A stretch of DNA of 12,884 nt from an uncultured Collinsella sp. (GCA_958452935.1 CAUDVX010000047.1:1-12884); one strand, 5' to 3'; numbered from the stretch's first letter, positions 6,423 through 12,724 are shown. Numbers and translations: made by a program. Notes: generated by a model from the sequence alone, not told the origin.

Positions 6423-6866
6423 ATGTCCAACATTACCGTTAACATTAAGCGTCTCGACCCAACCGTCGAGCTTCCCAAATACGCCCATCCCACGGATGCT
6501 GGCCTGGACCTGCGTTCCAACGAGGATTGCATTCTGAAGCCCTTTGAGCGTCGTCTGGTCTCCACGGGCCTAGCTATCGCCCTGCCCGACGGCTATGCCG
6601 GCTTCGTCCAGCCCCGCAGCGGCCTGGCCATTAAGCAGGGCCTGTCTATAGTCAACACGCCCGGTCTCATCGACGCCCACTACCGAGGAGAGCTCAAAGT
6701 CATCCTCATCAATCTAGACCACACGAACAACATCCAAATCAACAAAGGCGACCGCATCGCCCAACTCGTCATCCAAGAAGTCCCCACGGTCAACCTCGTA
6801 GAAGTAGAAGAACTAGACGAAACCGACCGAGGAGCCGGCGGCTTCGGCTCCAGCGGCGTCGCTTAG
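6423..6866 (+). CDS. dut: Deoxyuridine 5'-triphosphate nucleotidohydrolase (dUTPase)
   Basis: Hydrolyses dUTP to dUMP and diphosphate, keeping uracil out of DNA and supplying dTMP synthesis. The 147 residues carry all five motifs of trimeric dUTPases in order: I DAGLDL (25-30), II PRSGLA (64-69), III GLIDAHYRGE (81-90, catalytic D84), IV GDRIAQLVI, and V RGAGGFGSSG (136-145). Its start is 4 bp after nrdR, so the genes are co-transcribed. From about 6665 to the stop, codon choice changes to C- and A-ending codons (GAA, CAA, CTA, CGA, ATC), unlike the GAG/CAG/GTT style of the neighbours; the protein motifs are unaffected. Confidence 0.96.
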   Translation: MSNITVNIKRLDPTVELPKYAHPTDAGLDLRSNEDCILKPFERRLVSTGLAIALPDGYAGFVQPRSGLAIKQGLSIVNTPGLIDAHYRGELKVILINLDHTNNIQINKGDRIAQLVIQEVPTVNLVEVEELDETDRGAGGFGSSGVA

Positions 6867-6901
6867 TCTTTTGCTTCGTTGAACGGAGTGTCGTATTGGC
6901 C

Positions 6902-7005
6902 GCTCGCCCCTGGGAGGCCCCTATATATCATCCCGTGCTCAAACATTCTCGCTTCGCTGCGAAACTGCGCGCGGGACGATATATAGGGGCCTCCCAGGGG
7001 CGAGC
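6902..7005 (+). repeat. Long hairpin element, copy A
   Basis: A perfect 28-bp inverted repeat (6902-6929 and 6978-7005, left arm starting GCTCGCCCC and ending ATATC) flanks a 48-base interior. Within it, after one A-C mismatch, TCCCGTGC (6931-6938) pairs with GCGCGGGA (6969-6976) through one G-T wobble, leaving a 30-base apical region that contains CAAACATTCTCGCTTCGC and GCGAAACTGC. It begins 35 bp after the dut stop. A second copy with different stems but almost the same interior lies at 7203-7315 in inverted orientation. No T-run follows, so it is not a standard intrinsic terminator. It may act as an mRNA 3'-end structure or be a mobile palindromic repeat. Confidence 0.88.
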
Positions 7006-7080
7006 TATGCCTACGTGCTCGCAACCATCCATGGTTCCCAATCAAAACCGTTTGCTGTATCTAAAAGCTGTATCCAACTA

Positions 7081-7127
7081 GTAACCCGATGCGACAAAGA
7101 GACAACCCCTTTGTCGCATCGGGTTAC
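7081..7127. repeat. 19-bp stem hairpin of the GACAAAG type, intergenic
   Basis: GTAACCCGATGCGACAAAG (7081-7099) and its perfect complement (7109-7127) enclose a 9-base loop, AGACAACCC. No T-run follows on either strand. The top of the stem and the start of the loop (GACAAAG-AG, then CTTTGTC) match the terminator at 10466-10507, which has a different lower stem. It lies midway between convergent dut and the glycosyltransferase gene, so it may stop transcription from both sides. The rest of 7006-7202 shows only a short direct repeat (GCTGTATC at 7054 and 7067) and no gene. Confidence 0.75.
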
Positions 7128-7202
7128 TTGGATTACTTGTATTTGAGTTCATCTTCTCTGCTTTACTCGGGTAACCGGTATATCTGCTGGTATGTACATG
7201 TA

Positions 7203-7315
7203 GCTGTGGCGCAGGCCGCCCACACATATCGTTCCACGCGCAGTTTCGCAGCGAGCGAAGCGAAGCGAGAATGTTTGAGCATGGAATGATATGTGTGGGC
7301 GGCCTGCGCCACAGC
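7203..7315 (-). repeat. Long hairpin element, copy B
   Basis: A perfect 28-bp inverted repeat (7203-7230 and 7288-7315) flanks a 57-base interior. Read on the minus strand it begins GCTGTGGCG, ends its left arm with ATATC, and has the same interior as copy A with four substitutions and a 9-base insertion (TTCGCTCGC) in the TTCGC tract. It starts 13 bases after the stop of the minus-strand glycosyltransferase gene, the same relation to its upstream gene as copy A has to dut. Open frames read across it (for example 7089-7289) are by-products of the palindrome. Confidence 0.88.
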
Positions 7316-7328
7316 GGACGGTAAGACG

Positions 7329-8630
7329 CTAGCGGATGTGCGCTGGCTTATCGCCCCAGTAGAAGCGGCAGAAGGCTCGTTTGCGCTTTTGGGGTTTGCC
7401 TACGAGTTCCATGGTGGCGATGGCGATGTCTTCGGCTGCGCGGGGGCGGCGTAGTACTTCGCCGTTGATGAGTAGGGCTTTGAGTGATTCGGGATGGTCG
7501 TGCAGGTGGCGCAACGTTACGATGAGCTCTCGTGCCGTGGTGACGTGCATGCTGGCGCCCATGCCGGTGAGCATAGTGGTGTTGGCCTTTTCCTGGCCAT
7601 AGGACTTGCCCAGCAGGATCATCGGCAGATGTGCGCATAGGCACTCGGTGACCGTGAGTCCGCCCGATTTGAGGATTGCCAGGTCGCAGCCGTGCATGAG
7701 GGCCGCCATGTCGTCGACATAGTCCAACACCGTGACGTTCTCGAGCTTCATGGCATCGAAGAGCGTCTTCAGCCGGGTGGCATACTCCACGTCTTTGCCG
7801 GGCAAAAAGACAAAGTGCATGTCTTCGAAGCTGCGCAGGAAGGGGAGTGTGTGGTCCATCGCCGCGCGAAAGCGGACGTAAGGCTGAGGTAAACTGGCTC
7901 CGGCCATTACCAGCACGACGGTCTTGTCGGTGGGGAGGTTGAACTTGGCTAGCTCTTCCTCGCGATCGTAATCCGTGTCGAATCCGGCGCGAATAGGAAT
8001 GCCGGTAATGCGAATCTTTGTCTCGGGCACCTTGCGCGGACGCAGCGTTTCGGCCATAAATTCGTTGGCAACACAGAATAGATCGGTGTCCTTGTGGGGC
8101 CACCAGCCCTCGACTTCGTAGTCGGTCGGGACGCAGATGACCGGATAGTCGATGCCCGTAATTACGCGGGCGCCCACGGCAACGTTGGCTGCCGTGATAT
8201 GCGTTGCGACCACGGCTATGGGCCTGCGGTTACGAATATATTCGTTGAAGGCAGGGAACATAATTCGCGACCATGCCGTACCGCCACCCCAGAGAAGATG
8301 TCCCGTAAGCGTATATCGCCAGGTCAGGTCGTAAATGGGGCGCGTGGCTCCCGTAAAAGAAGCCGCGGTCTTATTGCCGTCGAATTTAATACGTCCAAAA
8401 TCAAGGATATCGAGCACTTCAATCTCAACGTCCTCGGGGATGCCATTGGTGCCGCGGATGAGGTCGAATGCTTGCGCAATCGCATTTGCGGCGGCCTTGT
8501 GACCCGAGCCGACCGAGGCGTGCACGATGGTCACGAGAGGTTTTTGCTGTGCCAAGAGCGTGGTTTGCTCCGATTGGGGAGTGCTGTGCGTGAGCAGGGG
8601 AGCGTCGTCGCTCGTCTGCGTCTGATCCAT
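7329..8630 (-). CDS. Glycolipid glycosyltransferase, MGDG-synthase/UgtP-like (GT28)
   Basis: A 433-residue GT-B glycosyltransferase of the monogalactosyldiacylglycerol synthase / processive diacylglycerol glucosyltransferase family, which adds a sugar from a UDP donor to diacylglycerol at the inner face of the membrane. The N-terminal lipid-acceptor domain starts about residue 31 with TIVHASVGSGHKAAANAI, a hallmark of the family, and continues to PTDYEVEGWW. The C-terminal donor domain includes VVLVMAGASLP, HFVFLPGKDVEY, and ILKSGGLTVTECL followed by GQEKANTTML. Residues 1-30 are a hydrophilic, low-complexity extension. A good ribosome-binding site (AAGGGGAG) lies 6 bases before the ATG. It is transcribed alone, divergent from trxB. 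The exact sugar and acceptor cannot be read from the sequence; MurG, the other GT28 branch, is less likely given the SGSGHKAAANA-type start. Confidence 0.85.
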   Translation of the reverse strand: MDQTQTSDDAPLLTHSTPQSEQTTLLAQQKPLVTIVHASVGSGHKAAANAIAQAFDLIRGTNGIPEDVEIEVLDILDFGRIKFDGNKTAASFTGATRPIYDLTWRYTLTGHLLWGGGTAWSRIMFPAFNEYIRNRRPIAVVATHITAANVAVGARVITGIDYPVICVPTDYEVEGWWPHKDTDLFCVANEFMAETLRPRKVPETKIRITGIPIRAGFDTDYDREEELAKFNLPTDKTVVLVMAGASLPQPYVRFRAAMDHTLPFLRSFEDMHFVFLPGKDVEYATRLKTLFDAMKLENVTVLDYVDDMAALMHGCDLAILKSGGLTVTECLCAHLPMILLGKSYGQEKANTTMLTGMGASMHVTTARELIVTLRHLHDHPESLKALLINGEVLRRPRAAEDIAIATMELVGKPQKRKRAFCRFYWGDKPAHIR

Positions 8631-8748
8631 CGATAACTCCCCTTCGACGTTGTATCACGGATTTATCATTGTAGTGCATGAGTGTCACGTTCACGTAAAT
8701 TTGGGTATGAGCGCAAAGAACGACAACGTTTCGACGAGAGGACTCTTC
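8631..8748. promoter_or_regulatory. Divergent promoter region between the glycosyltransferase and trxB
   Basis: 118 bp separates the two start codons and must hold both promoters. Leftward, GTGACA (8683-8688 read on the minus strand) is a fair -35 but the matching -10 is poor. Rightward no pair stands out. GAGAGGA at 8736-8742 is the trxB ribosome-binding site. No strong operator was seen. Confidence 0.4.
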
Positions 8749-9687
8749 ATGACTACCGATCAGACAATCGATGTTGCGATTATCGGCGGCGGCCCCGCGG
8801 GCTATGCTGCCGCCATTTATGCGGCGCGCGCCAACCTGACGACGACTGTCCTTGAGCAGGGCATGTCGGGCGGACAGATTGCCACGAGCAACGAGATTGA
8901 GAATTATCCTGGTATTCCACTGCTGAGCGGCGCCGAACTTGGTGAGCGGTTCCAACAGCATGCTGAAGGCCTGGGGGCCCAGGTTAAATGGAGTATGGTG
9001 ACAGGCGTCGATTACGATGCCGATGCGGCTCAATTTACCATCCATCATGATATGGGCGACACAGCGGCCAAGAGCGTCATTGCGTGCATGGGCGCCACGC
9101 CGCGTCCTGCGGGTTTTGTCGGCGAGGACACGTATCGCGGTCGTGGCGTTTCGTATTGCGCGACGTGTGACGGCATGTTCTTCCGTGGCAAGCAGGTCTT
9201 TGTTATCGGAGGAGGCAATTCGGCATGCGAGGAGGCACTGTTCCTGTCCGACATTGCCAGCAGCGTGACCATCGTGCTGCGTCGCGATCAGTTCCGTGCA
9301 CCCGAGGGCGTTGTGAATAAGGTGCTTGCTAAGGACAATATTTCAGTTAGGTACCAAACTAGTATTGTTGAGCTTTCTGGTGAAGCGCTGCCCACGACAA
9401 TCACGTTCAAGAACAATGCGACTGGTGAAATGCACACTGAGTCCTTTGAACCTGGCACATTTGGCATTTTTGTCTTTACGGGGACGCAGCCACATACCGA
9501 GCTTGTTGAGCATCTCGTCGATCTGGCTCCCGACGGCGGCATTGTTACCGACGATTCGATGGCCACCCGTACGCCCGGCTTATTCGCAGCTGGCGATATC
9601 CGTTCCAAGCGTTTACGCCAGGTTGTGACCGCGGTTTCTGACGGAGCCATAGCTGCAACCAGCGCATACGCTTTCCTACACGGATAA
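8749..9687 (+). CDS. trxB: Thioredoxin reductase (NADPH, FAD)
   Basis: Transfers electrons from NADPH through FAD to thioredoxin. The 312 residues show the FAD-binding GGGPAGY (13-19), the redox-active CATC (C137 and C140, in YCATCDGMFFRG), the NADPH-binding GGGNSACEEALFL, and the C-terminal FAD motif TPGLFAAGDIRSKRLRQVVTAVSDGAIAA. Domain order and length are standard for the low-molecular-weight enzyme. The ATG at 8749 is chosen because the Rossmann fold begins within eight residues and GAGAGGA stands 6 bases before it; the frame extends back to 8650 without family similarity. No thioredoxin gene lies nearby. A terminator-like hairpin follows at 9728-9769. Confidence 0.95.
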   Translation: MTTDQTIDVAIIGGGPAGYAAAIYAARANLTTTVLEQGMSGGQIATSNEIENYPGIPLLSGAELGERFQQHAEGLGAQVKWSMVTGVDYDADAAQFTIHHDMGDTAAKSVIACMGATPRPAGFVGEDTYRGRGVSYCATCDGMFFRGKQVFVIGGGNSACEEALFLSDIASSVTIVLRRDQFRAPEGVVNKVLAKDNISVRYQTSIVELSGEALPTTITFKNNATGEMHTESFEPGTFGIFVFTGTQPHTELVEHLVDLAPDGGIVTDDSMATRTPGLFAAGDIRSKRLRQVVTAVSDGAIAATSAYAFLHG

Positions 9688-9727
9688 GTACGATAATATA
9701 TCTTATGTAAGGTTGCTATCTTTAAAC

Positions 9728-9769
9728 AAAGTGGTTGGACGGTGCGTCAATGTGCTGTCTAACCACTTT
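9728..9769 (+). terminator. Probable terminator of trxB
   Basis: AAAGTGGTTGGAC (9728-9740) pairs with GTCTAACCACTTT (9757-9769) over 13 bp with one G-U, around a 16-base loop. The tail reads TTTTACTTAG, a weak U-tract. Confidence 0.6.
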
Positions 9770-9781
9770 TACTTAGCGGCT

Positions 9782-9802
9782 ATATGGTATGCAAAACTAG
9801 AT
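9782..9802. promoter_or_regulatory. Candidate operator upstream of the DUF1836 gene (shared with degV)
   Basis: ATATGGT-ATGCAAA-ACTAGAT is identical at 18 of 21 positions to the dyad at 11456-11476 upstream of degV. The left arm is a degenerate copy (5 of 7) of the perfect arm there. It covers the place where the -35 of the DUF1836 promoter should be, which would suit repression. A second CTAG at 9806-9809 follows (CTAG-N5-CTAG). Confidence 0.55.
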
Positions 9803-9811
9803 TACCTAGAA

Positions 9812-9817
9812 TACAAT
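9812..9817 (+). promoter_or_regulatory. Candidate -10 of the DUF1836 gene promoter
   Basis: TACAAT matches TATAAT at five of six positions and lies 24 bp before the ATG at 9842. The hexamer 17 bp upstream (ATGCAA) is a poor -35 and falls inside the shared dyad, so an activator or repressor may act here. Confidence 0.45.
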
Positions 9818-9841
9818 ATAGAAAACGAACGGAGGCCTCTG

Positions 9842-10453
9842 ATGAACCACGTCAAACATGTTATTCCGATGTCCGATACATCGGTCAGTATTAAGCCGGA
9901 GGATATTCAGCCGACGGTGCTGCCGGATGCATTTATTCAGTCCGATATAGTTGGTAAACTCAACGCGTTGAGCCTGCCACGCTATGACCAGCTGCCCAAC
10001 GTAACGCTCTATCGCGATCAGGTTATTGAATATGTTGCGCTGTGGATGGAGCCGCTTTCGATTTGCGTAGAGCAGCCCGTTATCACGCCTTCGATGATCA
10101 ATAACTACGTGAAGGTCGGCCTCGTTCCTGCTCCGGTTAAAAAGCAGTATGGCCGTGAGCAGATTGCGCGTCTCATCGCCATTTGTATCTTTAAGCAGGT
10201 ACTGCCCATCGCTGCGGTTCAGGCACTTTTTAATATTCAGCGCTTGAGCTACGACGCTCCAACGGCTTTCGATTATGTAGTCGATCAACTTGAGGCATCG
10301 ATTCGTGCGGCGTTTTCCGTCGAGCAGACTCCCGTGCCCGATACCGCACACCAGGTTACGCGCGAATCGCTGCTCGTACGCAGTGCGGTTTCGTCTTTTG
10401 TATCGAAGGCGTACCTGATGAGCTACCTTAAGTTCAATGGGTTTAATAGCTAG
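9842..10453 (+). CDS. DUF1836 family protein, putative MerR-like DNA-binding regulator
   Basis: A 203-residue protein of the DUF1836 family. The core (about residues 45-150) has the family hallmarks LPRYDQLPNVTLYRDQVIEYV, ITPSMINNYVKVGLVPAPVKKQYGREQIARLI and IFKQVLPIAAVQALF. The SMINNYVKVGLVP stretch resembles the recognition part of MerR-type winged helices, where a regulator is read as 'form a new site at two variable helices, with proline after the turn'. No target is known for the family. The ATG at 9842 is preceded by GGAGG six bases upstream and gives a usual length; the frame opens at 9713 but that part runs through the trxB terminator and has no ribosome-binding site. It converges with degV and shares an upstream dyad with it, suggesting it controls itself and degV. 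Confidence 0.8.
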   Translation: MNHVKHVIPMSDTSVSIKPEDIQPTVLPDAFIQSDIVGKLNALSLPRYDQLPNVTLYRDQVIEYVALWMEPLSICVEQPVITPSMINNYVKVGLVPAPVKKQYGREQIARLIAICIFKQVLPIAAVQALFNIQRLSYDAPTAFDYVVDQLEASIRAAFSVEQTPVPDTAHQVTRESLLVRSAVSSFVSKAYLMSYLKFNGFNS

Positions 10454-10465
10454 TCAATGTATAAA

Positions 10466-10513
10466 ACGGGCGGGACAAAGAGCCATCTGTCACTTTGTCC
10501 CGCCCGTGTTTTT
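10466..10513. terminator. Bidirectional terminator between the DUF1836 gene and degV
   Basis: ACGGGCGGGACAAAG (10466-10480) and its perfect complement (10493-10507) form a 15-bp GC-rich stem with a 12-base loop. Rightward it is followed by GTTTTT; leftward by TTTTAT. It therefore serves both convergent genes. The upper stem GACAAAG/CTTTGTC is the same as in the hairpin at 7081-7127. Confidence 0.9.
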
Positions 10514-10526
10514 GCTTGGTTGAACG

Positions 10527-11393
10527 TTATCGACCCGAAGCCACGCCCATGCCGTAGCCGATGATGAGGCCGTGCATCTCGGCATAGTATGAATCTAGCC
10601 CGTTACAGGGCATGATGATAGTCTTGGAGCCTGGCCAATGCTCCACAATGCGGCTGGCAAGTGCCTGGGCGCCCGTCTCATTCTCGACATGGTCGATAAT
10701 GACCTCGCCGCCAGTAAAGCCTTCGGCCTCCATGGTATCGACAATCTTGCCAAGCATCTTCTTTTCGCCACGGGTGTGACCAACTAGTTCAATTTTGCCC
10801 GCTTCGCTCGCCGTGCCCAAAATGCGGATATTGAGCTTGTTGGCAATAACTCCAGCCGCCTTGGGGATACGTCCGGCCTTCGCAAGGTTTTCGTAATTGC
10901 ACAAACTAAAGAGGATCTTGCTGTTCTGCTCCAAGCTATCGAAGTAAGCGCAGGCGTCCTCAAAGGAGGCATCCGGGTTGCTCGCAAGATAGCGGTCGAA
11001 CAGCAAGAAGATCAGATCCATTTTGCCACCTGCGGCTCGCGAGTTAGCCAAATGAATCTGACGGTTGGGCTCCTCGGCAAGCACCATGTCACGTGCGGTG
11101 GCCGCGGCATTGTAGCTTCCCGAGACGCCCTCGGAGATGGGCATGCAGATCGTCTTTTCGGCAAGCCTGAAGAGTTCGGCCCACTCCCCTACGCTTGGAC
11201 AGGCGCTCGAAGAAGCGCTCGACTCCGCCTGCACGGCGCAATTGAGCTCGTGAACATCGAGCGAGAGGTCGTCGACAAACTCGCGCTCCCCCACTCGGAT
11301 CTTAAGGGGTGCAAATGCAAAGGTGGTATGAGGTGCGGTTGGTTGCCAATCGCGAAGATTGCAGCTCGAATCTGAGATAAGTGCCCAGCTCAT
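10527..11393 (-). CDS. DegV family fatty-acid-binding protein
   Basis: DegV (FakB-type) proteins bind a free fatty acid and, in Firmicutes, present it to the kinase FakA for phosphorylation into phospholipid synthesis. The 288 residues start WALISDSSCNL, the family's N-terminal strand with the DSS motif, followed by PLKIRVGEREFVDD, a PSVGEWAELF segment where many members have SQPS, PISEGVSGSYNAA (the conserved S-G-T/S-Y fatty-acid site), and LANSRAAGGKMDLIF. AKAGRIPKAAGVIANKLNIRILG matches the family's KGGRI segment. AAAGGA lies 6 bases before the ATG. No fakA-like gene is in the window. The family call is firm; which fatty acid or kinase it serves is not visible. Confidence 0.92.
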   Translation of the reverse strand: MSWALISDSSCNLRDWQPTAPHTTFAFAPLKIRVGEREFVDDLSLDVHELNCAVQAESSASSSACPSVGEWAELFRLAEKTICMPISEGVSGSYNAAATARDMVLAEEPNRQIHLANSRAAGGKMDLIFLLFDRYLASNPDASFEDACAYFDSLEQNSKILFSLCNYENLAKAGRIPKAAGVIANKLNIRILGTASEAGKIELVGHTRGEKKMLGKIVDTMEAEGFTGGEVIIDHVENETGAQALASRIVEHWPGSKTIIMPCNGLDSYYAEMHGLIIGYGMGVASGR

Positions 11394-11422
11394 TGAGGGT
11401 CCTTTCTAGTTGTTCCTCAACA

Positions 11423-11428
11423 ATTATA
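11423..11428 (-). promoter_or_regulatory. -10 element of the degV promoter
   Basis: On the minus strand a perfect TATAAT stands 30 bp before the degV ATG. The hexamer 17 bp further up is not a recognisable -35, which suggests an activator; the 21-bp dyad at 11456-11476 lies just above it. Around the expected start is another dyad, TTGTT-CCTC-AACAA (11410-11423). Confidence 0.6.
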
Positions 11429-11455
11429 GCTATCTTTTGGACAGACGTTGTGCAT

Positions 11456-11476
11456 ATCTAGTATTCAAAACTAGAT
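11456..11476. promoter_or_regulatory. Candidate operator upstream of degV (perfect dyad)
   Basis: ATCTAGT-N7-ACTAGAT, a perfect 7-bp inverted repeat with centres one and a third helical turns apart, lies about 50 bp above the expected degV start. It contains two copies of the usually rare tetramer CTAG. A close copy (18 of 21) precedes the DUF1836 gene. Confidence 0.6.
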
Positions 11477-11513
11477 TGTTGCTTAAACGCAAAACGGGCG
11501 ATCGAGATAAAAG

Positions 11514-11548
11514 AATGGACCTCGCTCCCAAAGGATACGAGGCCCATT
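11514..11548 (-). terminator. Terminator of the apt-NlpC transcript
   Basis: On the minus strand AATGGGCCTCG pairs with CGAGGTCCATT over 11 bp with one G-U, around a 13-base loop, and is followed by CTTTTATCTC. It begins 22 bases after the stop of the NlpC/P60 gene. Confidence 0.7.
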
Positions 11549-11570
11549 GTTGTTTGCTGAGTTAAAACAC

Positions 11571-12692
11571 TTAGTAGCGAACGAAAATGTAATTGTTGTT
11601 CATACCGGCTGCGACGGAGCTGATGATAACGCCCGTCTTGTAGTCGGAAGCATGGATCATTTGGCCGTTACCAATGTAGATGCCGGTGTGGTAAGAGTTA
11701 ACAACGACGTCGCCAGGCTGGGGATCGGACACACGGGTCCAACCCATGAAAGTGCCGGTGGTGCCCAGGCGGCAGTAGCGGCCCGTGAGGCAATAGCTTA
11801 CAAAACCGGAGCAGTCAAAGCTGTTCGGTCCAATGCCGCCCCAGGAATAAGCGTATCCGAGCTTGCTGTAGGCGCGCGAAACAACGGTACCGCCGTCAAC
11901 GGACTGGCTCGGTGCGGAAGGCGTCGGAGTCGGAGCGGGCGTCACGGGCTGCGGCGTGGGGGCAGGAGCGGGCGCGGGCGCAGGCGTGTTGCCGCCGCCG
12001 TTGTTGGTCGTACCGCCACCATTGTTTGTGTTCTCGGTCGTACCGGCGGTGTCGTTGCTCACCGTGGCCTTTTCGGCAGTGCTGGCGTTGATACCGGCCT
12101 GCAGCGCGGCGTTGGCCTCGGCCTCGGCAGCAAGCTCGGCCTGCAGCTGTGAATCCAGGGAGTTCACGACACTCTGGGCCTCAGCCTGCTGGGCATTGAG
12201 CTCGTCGACCTTCTTCTGTGTCGCGGCAACGTTCTTCTCCTGCTCGGTCTGCTTATCGGTGAGCTGCTGCTTAAGGTCCTTGACCTCCTGAATGGTCTGG
12301 GCCTGCTTGTCGGACATCTTACCGTAGTAGAAGAGACGGTTGAGCATGTCGCCCAGATCGTCGACGCCCGTCAGAACCTGAAGGAGACTCAGACCGCCGG
12401 TCTTGTACTCACCGGCAACGTAGTTCGAAAGCTTTGCCTGACCTTCGGCAATCTCTTGCTGCTTTTGCGTGATCTCGCCTGCAGTCTGATCAAGCTCCTG
12501 CGTCTGTGCGGAGAGTTCTTCATGAATTTGCTGGGTTTGGGTGCCAATCTGCTCGAGCTTGGTACGGGCAGCGGCAAGGTCGGATGCGGTATCGGCGTAG
12601 GCCGGAGCCACGAGGCCCAGGCCCAAAACACAAGCGAGGGTTGCCGTAGCAGCGCAGCGTGCCATGTTTCTGTGCGTGTTTGCTGTGCGCAT
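11571..12692 (-). CDS. Secreted NlpC/P60 peptidoglycan hydrolase with coiled-coil N terminus
   Basis: A 373-residue exported cell-wall endopeptidase, probably cleaving D-Glu/meso-diaminopimelate-type stem-peptide bonds. Regions in order: signal peptide 1-33 (basic start, hydrophobic TLACVLGLGLVA, cleavage AYA-DT); a long Gln/Glu/Lys-rich coiled coil (about 36-200), like the regulatory arm of RipA-, CwlO- and PcsB-type enzymes that is held by FtsEX; a flexible Asn/Gly then Ala/Pro-repeat linker (about 215-262); and the NlpC/P60 domain (about 267-373) with catalytic C294 (FDCSGF), H335 (YHTGIY) and H347 (MIHAS). AAAGGAAG before the ATG at 12692 supports this start over the internal ATG at 12665. 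It follows apt by 32 bp and probably shares its transcript. Role in division or wall turnover is inferred from architecture. Confidence 0.92.
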   Translation of the reverse strand: MRTANTHRNMARCAATATLACVLGLGLVAPAYADTASDLAAARTKLEQIGTQTQQIHEELSAQTQELDQTAGEITQKQQEIAEGQAKLSNYVAGEYKTGGLSLLQVLTGVDDLGDMLNRLFYYGKMSDKQAQTIQEVKDLKQQLTDKQTEQEKNVAATQKKVDELNAQQAEAQSVVNSLDSQLQAELAAEAEANAALQAGINASTAEKATVSNDTAGTTENTNNGGGTTNNGGGNTPAPAPAPAPTPQPVTPAPTPTPSAPSQSVDGGTVVSRAYSKLGYAYSWGGIGPNSFDCSGFVSYCLTGRYCRLGTTGTFMGWTRVSDPQPGDVVVNSYHTGIYIGNGQMIHASDYKTGVIISSVAAGMNNNYIFVRY

Positions 12693-12724
12693 GTAGCTTC
12701 CTTTCCGGTATCTAAGGGTAGCGG

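Noticed and set aside
6863..7289. Small open frames of 60-66 residues in the gap between dut and the glycosyltransferase gene
   Set aside because: They run through the perfect inverted repeats and owe their length to the palindromes; none has a good ribosome-binding site.
6902..7315. CRISPR array (28-bp repeated units)
   Set aside because: The 28-bp segments are inverted arms of two hairpins, not direct repeats with spacers, and the two copies differ at 12 positions.
6902..7315. Retron or diversity-generating retroelement RNA
   Set aside because: The structured repeats invite the idea, but no reverse transcriptase, variable region or template repeat is in the window.
6902..7315. Classical MITE or insertion-sequence remnant
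   Set aside because: The terminal arms of the two copies are not shared sequence and no target-site duplication is visible; a mobile origin stays possible but is not shown.
8425..9048. 207-residue minus-strand frame spanning the glycosyltransferase-trxB promoter region
   Set aside because: It overlaps the start of two well-supported divergent genes and shows no family features.
9713..9841. Longer start for the DUF1836 gene
   Set aside because: The extension runs through a terminator hairpin and the candidate promoter; GGAGG lies before the ATG at 9842.
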